8,249 bases of DNA, taken from Bacteroidota bacterium. GTDB lineage: Bacteria; Bacteroidota; Bacteroidia; NS11-12g; UBA9320. Below the pieces are notes generated by a model that was given only the letters and a program-made list of their open reading frames with translations, searched no databases and was not told the origin of the DNA. The stretch spans positions 1 to 8,249 of the forward strand of contig DNHN01000058.1 of assembly GCA_003485825.1 (NCBI GenBank). Reading direction: 5' to 3'. Below, piece after piece: positions 1 to 5,475 of this stretch (position 1 is its first letter; each line of letters opens with the position of its first letter). The translations under genes and the position numbers were made by a program.

Positions 1-17
1 GATTAAAACAAACAACA

Positions 18-221
18 ATGAAAAAACTGATATTTTTTACAACAGAGGTAGCGCCATTTACGGCTACAATAAAAATGAACGTAGTGCCAATACCTTGTAC
101 TCTCATTGACGAACGTACTGGATACTACTTAGGTAAGGACTGGAAAGACGAAATAGAAGGTAAGGGCATTACTGTCGAACTTATTACTAAAGAAGATTTA
201 GTAGTATCAGAGATACCGTAA
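18..221 (+). CDS. hypothetical protein, 67 aa
   Basis: I do not recognise this small protein. It starts with MKKLIFF, but no long hydrophobic stretch follows and polar residues resume within about ten positions, so a signal peptide or membrane span is not supported. The middle holds VPIPCTLIDERTGYYLG (residues about 22-38) and the C-terminal half is acidic and mixed, consistent with a small folded cytoplasmic or virion protein. The start is supported by an A-rich leader (bases 4-17), typical of Bacteroidota genes, which lack Shine-Dalgarno sites. It ends in TAA. The GATTAA just upstream could hold the stop of a preceding gene, but that gene lies outside the window. A non-coding gap of 53 bases with a promoter-like box separates it from the next gene. 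It is likely real because of its start context and clean spacing; its function is unknown. Confidence 0.7.
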   Translation: MKKLIFFTTEVAPFTATIKMNVVPIPCTLIDERTGYYLGKDWKDEIEGKGITVELITKEDLVVSEIP

Positions 222-228
222 TTATTAT

Positions 229-236
229 TATCTTTG
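229..236 (+). promoter_or_regulatory. candidate Bacteroidota-type -7 promoter box (TATCTTTG)
   Basis: The octamer matches the TAnnTTTG consensus of the -7 element used by the primary sigma factor of Bacteroidota. It lies in the 53-base gap before the membrane-protein gene at 275, leaving a predicted leader of about 30 bases. I see no good TTTG -33 element at the expected distance upstream, so the call rests on one box. Such octamers occur by chance in AT-rich DNA, but the intergenic location favours it. Confidence 0.4.
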
Positions 237-237
237 T

Positions 238-254
238 AGTTAATCAAATTAACT
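238..254 (+). repeat. perfect inverted repeat, 7-bp arms, 3-base loop
   Basis: AGTTAAT and ATTAACT flank the loop CAA, giving a perfect 7-bp palindrome. It begins two bases after the candidate -7 box, so it would sit at or just after the transcription start of the 275 gene. It could be an operator for a dimeric regulator or a weak 5' hairpin in the mRNA. The arms are mostly A-T pairs and there is no T-tract, so it is not a convincing terminator. Confidence 0.4.
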
Positions 255-274
255 AACCTTCACCACTACGAAAA

Positions 275-694
275 ATGAACTTACTTACATTACTACAAGC
301 AACTCCAGGAATGGACGCGTGGGATAAATCAGTAGAACTCTTTGGCCCTACGGTAGGAACCCTTATGTTTCTAGCAGCTGCTGGAATAGCCGTATACCTA
401 ATCTTTTTTCGAAAGAAAGATATATCCGCCGCACCTGCTGCTATCCCCGCTGTTATGCCTGGCGCAAGTAATCTAGATGTTTCACAATCTGTGGATATTG
501 GGGTACTTAAGTCTGCGGAAAAACAGTTACGTACAGAGTTCGATAGACTTAATAAAAAACTAGAAGACCTTGAGAAAAAGGTAGGCGACCACTTTGTAGA
601 ATTCACGGCTGTTAAAGTTGAGGTACAAACTTTACTTACTATGTGGACTACTATATTAAATCAGCTTAATGAGCAAGAAACAAAAGAAAGTTAA
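275..694 (+). CDS. single-span membrane protein with C-terminal coiled coil (possible lysis accessory)
   Basis: This 139-aa protein has one clear membrane segment at residues about 26-45 (PTVGTLMFLAAAGIAVYLIF), followed at once by RKK. An Ala/Pro-rich linker (about 51-66) and a charged amphipathic helix (about 78-105, with Leu/Phe/Val near heptad spacing) come next. The acidic N-terminus and the basic residues after the span suggest N-out, C-in topology, with the coiled coil in the cytoplasm. That is opposite to an inner-membrane spanin, so I do not call it Rz-like. Its position a few hundred bases before a DUF5675 gene and a holin gene makes a holin-like or lysis-regulating role possible, but this is inference from context only. 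The leader is A-rich with a promoter-like box upstream, and the stop TAA is one base before the next small gene. Confidence 0.75.
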   Translation: MNLLTLLQATPGMDAWDKSVELFGPTVGTLMFLAAAGIAVYLIFFRKKDISAAPAAIPAVMPGASNLDVSQSVDIGVLKSAEKQLRTEFDRLNKKLEDLEKKVGDHFVEFTAVKVEVQTLLTMWTTILNQLNEQETKES

Positions 695-695
695 C

Positions 696-824
696 ATGGC
701 TGAGATAAAAGAAAAGTTCGATAAAGTTAAAAAGACTCCTATTGAAAAGCTTAATACTCAAGTAGTTAATATTATCCGTGCAGTAGTTAAAGGAGAAAAA
801 AGTACTACAATAAAAATAGCATAA
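696..824 (+). CDS. 42-aa basic microprotein
   Basis: A short reading frame starts one base after the preceding stop (TTAACATGG) and ends in TAA. The product begins MAEIKEKFDKVKKTPIEKL and is rich in lysine, with a hydrophobic stretch (VVNIIRAVV, about residues 23-31) that could form an amphipathic helix. It fills the space between the membrane protein and the DUF5675 gene exactly, and its A-rich codon use matches its neighbours, so I think it is a real gene. I do not recognise it and cannot assign a function. It could associate with membrane or nucleic acid, but nothing in the sequence decides this. Confidence 0.55.
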   Translation: MAEIKEKFDKVKKTPIEKLNTQVVNIIRAVVKGEKSTTIKIA

Positions 825-836
825 CTATAATTGTTG

Positions 837-844
837 TAAATTTG
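837..844 (+). promoter_or_regulatory. candidate -7 promoter box (TAAATTTG), near-leaderless
   Basis: The octamer matches TAnnTTTG and lies in the 28-base gap before the DUF5675 gene. Its last base is only eight bases before the ATG at 853, so a transcript from it would have almost no 5' leader. No clear -33 TTTG is visible. It could separate lysis-gene transcription from the upstream small genes. Confidence 0.35.
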
Positions 845-852
845 CCGAACCG

Positions 853-1344
853 ATGGAACTAGATGTAATTAGATATTCCGATAACGGTGACTCAACACTT
901 GGTTTATTATTCATAAACAGTAAGTGGGAAAGTTACACACTAGAAGACGAGCACCGAGACGTTAAAGTTAAAGGTGAAACTCGTATCCCAGCTGGTAGAT
1001 ACCAGATTAAATTCCGTACCGTAGGAGGCTTCCACGGTAAGTATGTGATACAATACGGTGCTGAGTGGCATAAAGGGATGCTGGAACTACAGAACGTCCC
1101 TAATTTCAAGTATATACTCATACACGCAGGTAACCATGAAGGACACACTGCTGGTTGTTTATTAGTCGGAGAAACTTCTAACGATAATAAAGACGAAAAA
1201 GGATTCATAGGCGCAAGCCGTGATGCCTATAAAGATATTTATCCACAAGTTCGTGATGCTCTTATAGCGGGCGAAGAGGTGTGGATTACTTACCACGATT
1301 TTGATAAACATTACATCTTAAGAGATGTATTAAGAACTTTTTAA
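853..1344 (+). CDS. DUF5675 family protein, candidate cell-wall-active lysis enzyme
   Basis: This 163-aa protein matches the DUF5675 pattern. It has TLED at residues 29-32, GETRIPAGRY at 41-50, a G-F-H segment near 59-61, then a hydrophobic strand leading to IHAGN (90-94) and TAGCLLVG (99-106). The spaced His91 and Cys102 recall the H-G and S-x-G-C motifs of YkuD-type L,D-transpeptidases. A related fold and activity on peptidoglycan is therefore reasonable, but this is my inference; the family itself is named as of unknown function. It has no signal peptide or membrane span, so export would need the holin encoded one base downstream. The C-terminus carries an extension (HDFDKHYILRDVLRTF) beyond the conserved core. 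No other murein-cleaving enzyme is visible here, which makes it the best endolysin candidate in the window. A baseplate or capsid-associated role is the alternative. Confidence 0.85.
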   Translation: MELDVIRYSDNGDSTLGLLFINSKWESYTLEDEHRDVKVKGETRIPAGRYQIKFRTVGGFHGKYVIQYGAEWHKGMLELQNVPNFKYILIHAGNHEGHTAGCLLVGETSNDNKDEKGFIGASRDAYKDIYPQVRDALIAGEEVWITYHDFDKHYILRDVLRTF

Positions 1345-1345
1345 T

Positions 1346-1840
1346 ATGGGACTACCATCCTTTGATTTTATTAAACAAGCCGCAGAAGGAATACTAAACC
1401 CTGCGAGTAAACTTATTGATAATCTGCATGTTAGTGACGACGAAAAGTCATCTAAGAAAGCAGAATTAACCAAAATCGTTATGGATAATCTGTCGAGTTT
1501 AACTATTCAACAGGCAAAAGTTCTCCAGACGGAAATGTCGGGTAACTGGCTACAACGCTCTTGGCGACCGCTTCTTATGTTGTCGTTTGGTGTGATTATA
1601 GTTTCAGTTTACTTTCTAATGCCTTTCGTTGACATCTTTGTTGACAACCCAGAACTTACAGCATTCTACACTAACTTTAAAGACGAGGTCGGATTTTGGA
1701 GCCTCCTTAAAATAGGTATGGGTGGATATATCGCTGGTAGAAGTACAGAAAAAGTTGCAGAAGTTGTTACTAAGAATATCGATATGACTTTCCTTAAAAA
1801 GAAAGACAGAAAGAAGGGTATAGAAGACGACATCCAATAA
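1346..1840 (+). CDS. holin of 3TM superfamily (GTA_holin_3TM-like)
   Basis: The 164-aa product has the layout of the 'holin of 3TMs' family. An N-terminal helical region (about 1-65) contains LNPASKLIDNLH and is rich in Lys/Glu. The signature NWLQRSWRPLLML follows at about 67-79 (SWRP at 72-75). A strong membrane segment lies at about 76-96, and a second segment with GGYIAGRSTEK at about 126-136. The C-terminal tail is basic (KKKDRKK near 150-156), as expected for a cytoplasmic end. I see two clear spans rather than three; the third may be the short hydrophobic stretch before residue 115 or may be absent. Its role would be to permeabilise the inner membrane at the end of infection. Its ATG is one base after the stop of the DUF5675 gene, so the two are probably co-translated as a lysis pair. 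Confidence 0.85.
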   Translation: MGLPSFDFIKQAAEGILNPASKLIDNLHVSDDEKSSKKAELTKIVMDNLSSLTIQQAKVLQTEMSGNWLQRSWRPLLMLSFGVIIVSVYFLMPFVDIFVDNPELTAFYTNFKDEVGFWSLLKIGMGGYIAGRSTEKVAEVVTKNIDMTFLKKKDRKKGIEDDIQ

Positions 1841-1854
1841 ACCAACTTTAATAT

Positions 1855-3117
1855 ATGGGACGTTCAAAAAGCCAATGGGCAGATTACCGCTCACAAATTT
1901 TAGAACTTTATAGGAATAATCCTTCTTTAGGATACACAGAAGCAGCGCGTATGTTGCTTGGAGAAGATGCTAGACGTAAGGATTTAGACACACTTAGAAC
2001 TTATATAACACGTTATCTACAATCCATAAGCGAAGATATATCTATTACAGAAACAGTCACAGAAACCAAAGGTTATGACGAACCTGTAGATGAAGACGCT
2101 CTTAAACAGTTCTGTATAGAGGAAGGAATCGATTATAGCCAGGTAGAGAGTGCTAAATTTATCACCCACTTAAAGGGTCGTAAGACTTTTAACGTCGCTA
2201 TGAAACCCAATGTTGCAGAGATTAACGCTGTAGACTGGGACGAAATAGCTGAGAAGTTTGTAAAGTCTTTAGAAAATGTAAAGCCAGCTGATATACAAGT
2301 TAAGCGATTCGCTAACGGTGTATCTTTAGCTTTGTATTTCTCAGATGAACATGTTGGGCTTAAAGTAATGCCTAATAACGTATATGATATCGAGTACAAT
2401 GAGGATATTTTTAACCTCCGTACAGACGATGCTATTAGTTTTGTTAAAACAATGATAGAAACATACCCTATCGATGAGATTCTTATCGCACAGATGGGGG
2501 ATGAACTAGATGGTTATAACGGAACAACCACCCGTATGACACATCCACTTCCTCAGAACTTGGGGAATGAAGAACAATATGATGTGTGGTTAGCAGCAAA
2601 GGTTAAATTCTTTGATGCTATCGCCCCATTAGGTACTGCAATGAAATTTGTAGGTATGGCTAACTCTAACCACTCAGGTAAAGGGTTCAGTTATATGGCT
2701 TTCAGACATTTGGAAGCATACTTGAACGTGAAGTACCCACATATCGACACAATGATTAGTAGAAGGTTTATCCAAGAGTATAAATTTTGTGACCACACAT
2801 TACTTCTTACCCACGGTAAGGATGATAGCTTCATGAAATTCGGATGGCCTCTGCATGCAGACAAAAAAGTTGACCCTATTATCAGACAGTATATTGACCA
2901 CAAAGATATTAGAGGTCCTATACGTTTAGTAAAAGGAGACTTACACACATCAGCTTCTGACAGGAAACATAAGTATACTTATAGGTCCGCATTAAGCTTT
3001 GCTGGGGGTAGTGATTACTCAATGCTTAACTTCGATAAGTCTTGTCCAGGACTCTCATATGATATATTTATGGGAGAAGGTCAGATAATGTCAGGAGATT
3101 ATCTTTTTTATTCGTAA
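1855..3117 (+). CDS. helix-turn-helix / metallophosphoesterase fusion protein
   Basis: The 420-aa protein has two parts. Residues about 8-57 (YRSQILELYRNNPSLGYTEA onward) form a helical segment that reads like a helix-turn-helix. After an acidic linker (about 58-155) comes a calcineurin-like phosphoesterase domain. Its metal-binding motifs appear in order: DEH at 164-166 (DxH), GDELD at 215-219 (GDxxD), SNH at 271-273 (the GNHD/E position), THG at 319-321, and GDLH at 361-364 (GHxH position, first His replaced by Asp). The fold normally holds two metal ions and hydrolyses phosphodiesters or phosphomonoesters; some members are DNA nucleases of the SbcD/Mre11 type. A DNA-binding nuclease or repair role is inferred, not shown. 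Its place between the holin and the tail genes, 14 bases after the holin stop, means it is made late, so a role in packaging or DNA processing is also possible. Confidence 0.85.
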   Translation: MGRSKSQWADYRSQILELYRNNPSLGYTEAARMLLGEDARRKDLDTLRTYITRYLQSISEDISITETVTETKGYDEPVDEDALKQFCIEEGIDYSQVESAKFITHLKGRKTFNVAMKPNVAEINAVDWDEIAEKFVKSLENVKPADIQVKRFANGVSLALYFSDEHVGLKVMPNNVYDIEYNEDIFNLRTDDAISFVKTMIETYPIDEILIAQMGDELDGYNGTTTRMTHPLPQNLGNEEQYDVWLAAKVKFFDAIAPLGTAMKFVGMANSNHSGKGFSYMAFRHLEAYLNVKYPHIDTMISRRFIQEYKFCDHTLLLTHGKDDSFMKFGWPLHADKKVDPIIRQYIDHKDIRGPIRLVKGDLHTSASDRKHKYTYRSALSFAGGSDYSMLNFDKSCPGLSYDIFMGEGQIMSGDYLFYS

Positions 3118-3122
3118 TTTTG
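3115..3122 (+). promoter_or_regulatory. weak candidate -7 box (TAATTTTG) overlapping a stop codon
   Basis: The octamer fits TAnnTTTG and lies in the nine-base gap before the ring-type protein gene, with its TAA serving as the stop codon of the phosphoesterase gene. Its G is four bases before the ATG at 3127, so a transcript would start at or inside the start codon and be leaderless. This, plus the lack of a -33 element, makes it only a possible promoter. It could equally be a coincidence of an AT-rich stop/start junction. Confidence 0.2.
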
Positions 3123-3126
3123 TAAT

Positions 3127-3825
3127 ATGTCCGATTCGATTCGCGTTTTAGCCGACCAGGTTTATGAAGGAGCTGGTATTACCTCTGATGATACAGAAGT
3201 AGATGAAAGATTCATCTATGACCTCATCGGTAATCAGCGTGCCTTATGGTTAAGCAGAGAAATCAATAAAGGATACTTGGCCCACGAAGCTCTGAATCAA
3301 GACTTAACATGTCTTGATATGGAACTTGCAGACCCTGGAGAATGCTGCGACCCTGCGCTGAACTGTAAAGTTCTTCGAACTGTCTTAGAAATTCCACAGC
3401 CTTTATTAGCGAATAGTAGAGCGATGATTACTCGCGTAGGACCGCTGAACAAGTTTAGTAAATCATTTAACATTATCCCTTACAGCAGAGTACCTTACTT
3501 TGGTTCTGGGAAGTTTAATAAGAATGCAGTATACGCTGTGTACTTAAATGATAGAATATACTTAGTAAGCAAAAACGAAGATGTTAATTTTATTGAGAAG
3601 ATAAATGTTCGAGGTATATGGGAAGACCCGCTACTCATAGGTACTTATACCGACTGTGGCCCGAACCCTTGTTGGACCGTTGACGATGATTACCCGCTGT
3701 CCAGAAAAATGTGGGCGGAGCATATTAAGCAATATGTGATAGATGAGGTACAACGTAAACGTATGGTCAAACAAGATACCGAGAACGATTCTCAAGATGA
3801 ATCCATAGGAAGCCAAAAACGCTAA
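3127..3825 (+). CDS. crAss-like tail ring-type structural protein
   Basis: The 232-aa protein resembles a structural protein conserved near the tail-tubular and muzzle genes of crAss-like phages. Visible marks are an N-terminal helical region with IGNQRALWLSREINKG (34-49), a QDLTCLDMEL segment (58-67), the cysteine cluster ECCDPALNC (72-80) followed by LRT, a basic mid-region, and near the C-terminus DYPLSRKMWAEHIKQYVIDE (188-207). The last of these is typical of ring or adaptor proteins that end in a helix. It would form one of the stacked rings below the portal; which numbered ring it matches I cannot tell. There are six cysteines (62, 73, 74, 80, 177, 182), unusually many for a phage virion protein. 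The C-terminal tail is polar and probably disordered. It overlaps the next gene by one base (TAATG). Confidence 0.7.
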   Translation: MSDSIRVLADQVYEGAGITSDDTEVDERFIYDLIGNQRALWLSREINKGYLAHEALNQDLTCLDMELADPGECCDPALNCKVLRTVLEIPQPLLANSRAMITRVGPLNKFSKSFNIIPYSRVPYFGSGKFNKNAVYAVYLNDRIYLVSKNEDVNFIEKINVRGIWEDPLLIGTYTDCGPNPCWTVDDDYPLSRKMWAEHIKQYVIDEVQRKRMVKQDTENDSQDESIGSQKR

Positions 3826-4346
3826 TGGATAGAGCAAAGGGGAAGTTTAACGCAGATTACAGCATCGTAGATGCACATAAGTTATTCTGCAAAACATATT
3901 TTGATATAGATAAGACTCTATATCGAGAAATAGTCTCCGAGATTAATGCGGAGATGATGAGGTTAGCTGTAGAAGATGCGATTCGACTCCATCTTCCAAA
4001 TGCAGGATACCTCAGTGTTGTAAAATACAGACCTAAAGTTCTCGATGAAGAAGGTAGGTTGATGACTGAGCGTCTAAAACTTGATTACCAAGCATGCTGG
4101 AAATTATGGCATGAACAGTATCCAGGTAAAACGCGAGCAGAAATCAGTAAGATTAAAGATAAAGAACTCGTGTATATCACGAACCTGCATACTGATGGTT
4201 ATCGTATGCATTTTAATTGGGATAAAGATAGTATCAGACTTAAGTGTAAGTCTGGATATATGTTTAAACCAAGTAGAGATAACTCTCGAAGTATTAAAAC
4301 CGCGATTGAAAACGGCGCTGATTACTTTGAAAAAATTAAATTGTAA
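3825..4346 (+). CDS. conserved crAss-like tail-cluster protein of unknown function, 173 aa
   Basis: I recall a similar protein in the tail gene block of crAss-like phages but know no assigned function. It is mostly helical and basic. The N-terminal part (about 11-57) contains DAHKLFCKTYF and a long amphipathic helix. The middle has LSVVKYRPKV (63-72) and a Trp-rich helix (CWKLWHEQYP, 91-100). The C-terminal part has the most distinctive blocks, LHTDGYRMHFNWDKD (121-135) and YMFKPSRDNSRSI (145-157), an aromatic and basic strand-like region followed by a final helix. No membrane span, signal or catalytic motif is seen. Its start shares a base with the previous stop (CTAATGG), implying translational coupling with the ring-type protein. 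A virion-assembly factor or minor ring component is plausible; binding to nucleic acid would also suit its charge. Confidence 0.75.
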   Translation: MDRAKGKFNADYSIVDAHKLFCKTYFDIDKTLYREIVSEINAEMMRLAVEDAIRLHLPNAGYLSVVKYRPKVLDEEGRLMTERLKLDYQACWKLWHEQYPGKTRAEISKIKDKELVYITNLHTDGYRMHFNWDKDSIRLKCKSGYMFKPSRDNSRSIKTAIENGADYFEKIKL

Positions 4347-4348
4347 TT

Positions 4349-4612
4349 ATGTATTTAGAAGGCAACTATAAGTCTTGGTCCAAAGAAGAACCTGTAGGTA
4401 AGGACAAGACAAAGTCTACAAAAGTAGTAGAACTTCCTTACCCTGACAATGACGGATACGCTTATGTTGTGACTGAATCAACATATAAGAATGACGGTTA
4501 TATAGGACAAGAAGGAAGTTCATCAAAATGTTATGTATCGCTTATTAACCCACTTGTTCCAGCTATGGGAACTATTGACGTTATTAAAGCGGTAATGAAA
4601 GAGTATAAATAA
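4349..4612 (+). CDS. small hypothetical protein in tail operon, 87 aa
   Basis: I do not recognise this protein. It begins MYLEGNYKSWSKEEP, has a lysine-rich segment (about 17-25), a Tyr/Gly-rich centre with NDGYIGQEGSSSKCYVS (about 48-64), and ends in a helix (IDVIKAVMKEYK). There are no membrane segments or known motifs. It begins two bases after the stop of the 173-aa gene and shares one base with the start of the ring protein 1 gene (TAAATAATGG region), so it is embedded in the structural operon and probably made with it. Its size and position suggest a minor virion component or assembly chaperone for a ring protein, but this is inference from context only. Confidence 0.7.
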   Translation: MYLEGNYKSWSKEEPVGKDKTKSTKVVELPYPDNDGYAYVVTESTYKNDGYIGQEGSSSKCYVSLINPLVPAMGTIDVIKAVMKEYK

Positions 4613-5475
4613 TGGATAACGGGCAACTAACATCATATAAGACAGTACTTGAACGTCTGCATAGTATCATTAAAATGGACTTCGAACTCATCCACGCTGA
4701 TGCGCTCGAACAAATTGGTGGGCTTATGCGCCGTTTAAAGGTACGTGAGTCGTTAACTGATGACGTTGCTAAGATTCCTATTGAAGATGGTAGAGGGTCT
4801 CTCCCATGCGACCTAGAGCGTATTATACAAACGGGTCAATTAGGTGAATCATACGCTAACGGAACACCGTTCGGCGTAACTCCGTCTCAGTTATTTACAC
4901 AAACCGAAAACGATGTCGTTGAAGAAGGCAGTGTGTGGGGAGCTAATTATGGGTCTAGACTCTTAGTAGAGTATTCTAGCCTAACAGCCAATACTCCTAT
5001 CTACCCTATGCGGTATGCTACGGATACTATGCATATGAGATACCATTGTTGTGATTTCGATTTCAACACTGAGTGTGAAAGTACTTACCAAATCCAGGGT
5101 GGAAACATCTTTACAAACTTTGATGAAGGCTGTGTAGTAATGGCCTACCGTAAAATTCCAGTAGATGAGGATGGATTCCCAATGATTCCAGACAATGACT
5201 CTTGGATTCTTGCGTGTGCATATGAACTAGCTTACAATATCTGTATAGGTTTATTCAGTGTGGGTAAAATTAATGAGAGATTTTTTCACTTTATTAGACA
5301 ACAAAGAGCCTATTATATCATGCAGGCTGGGAATGTATTCCGTATGTCCAAGACTGTAGACCAGATGGAGGCTTCTACAAACGAATGGACACGGTTTATC
5401 CCAAGAAACAGCCACCACGGTAACTTCTTTAAGAACTTCCAATCTCCAGAACGTGAGTATAAAGTACATAGATAA
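4612..5475 (+). CDS. P22 gp4-like tail tubular protein (crAss-like ring protein 1)
   Basis: The 287-aa protein has the layout of the crAss-like tail-tubular or head-completion adaptor related to P22 gp4, named ring protein 1 in crAss-like virion structures. An N-terminal helical part (about 8-50) is followed by a loop and strand region. The hallmark is IFTNFDEGCVVMAYRKIPVD, then EDGFPMIPDNDSW (together about 166-198), a segment I associate with this family. A long helical domain follows (about 199-255: ILACAYELAYNI, ERFFHFIRQQRAYYIMQAGN), and a C-terminal tail with FFKNFQSPERE. The ring would bind the portal's lower face and carry the rest of the tail. It is immediately followed by the muzzle gene with a one-base overlap (TAATG at 5473-5477), matching the expected partnership. 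It contains several cysteines, including CC at 146-147. I am confident of the family, less so of the exact ring number. Confidence 0.85.
   Translation: MDNGQLTSYKTVLERLHSIIKMDFELIHADALEQIGGLMRRLKVRESLTDDVAKIPIEDGRGSLPCDLERIIQTGQLGESYANGTPFGVTPSQLFTQTENDVVEEGSVWGANYGSRLLVEYSSLTANTPIYPMRYATDTMHMRYHCCDFDFNTECESTYQIQGGNIFTNFDEGCVVMAYRKIPVDEDGFPMIPDNDSWILACAYELAYNICIGLFSVGKINERFFHFIRQQRAYYIMQAGNVFRMSKTVDQMEASTNEWTRFIPRNSHHGNFFKNFQSPEREYKVHR
4955..4979 (+). repeat. imperfect hairpin inside the ring protein 1 gene
   Basis: CTAGACTCT pairs with AGAG and TCTAG around a TAGT loop, giving nine base pairs with a three-base TAT bulge on the 3' arm. It lies wholly within coding sequence (about codons 115-123), has no T-tract, and may be incidental. 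Confidence 0.25.

Noticed and set aside
238..254. Rho-independent terminator after the first gene
   Set aside because: The stem is short and A-T rich and no T-tract follows.
253..606. 117-aa reverse-strand frame opposite the membrane-protein gene
   Set aside because: It is wholly antisense to a gene with a clear membrane span, coiled coil and leader, and its product is low-complexity Ser/Arg-rich with no motif.
275..694. Inner-membrane spanin (Rz-like) for the single-span coiled-coil protein
   Set aside because: Basic residues directly after the span predict a cytoplasmic C-terminus, opposite to the periplasmic coiled coil of an Rz protein, and no outer-membrane spanin partner is nearby.
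933..1208. 91-aa reverse-strand frame
   Set aside because: It is antisense to the conserved core of the DUF5675 gene; Ser/Pro/Cys-rich composition is typical of a shadow frame.
1616..1894. 92-aa reverse-strand frame spanning the holin end
   Set aside because: It overlaps the holin membrane segments and the start of the phosphoesterase gene; no independent support.
4081..4371. 96-aa forward frame
   Set aside because: It is out of frame with the conserved 173-aa gene it overlaps and runs into the next gene; it has no start context.
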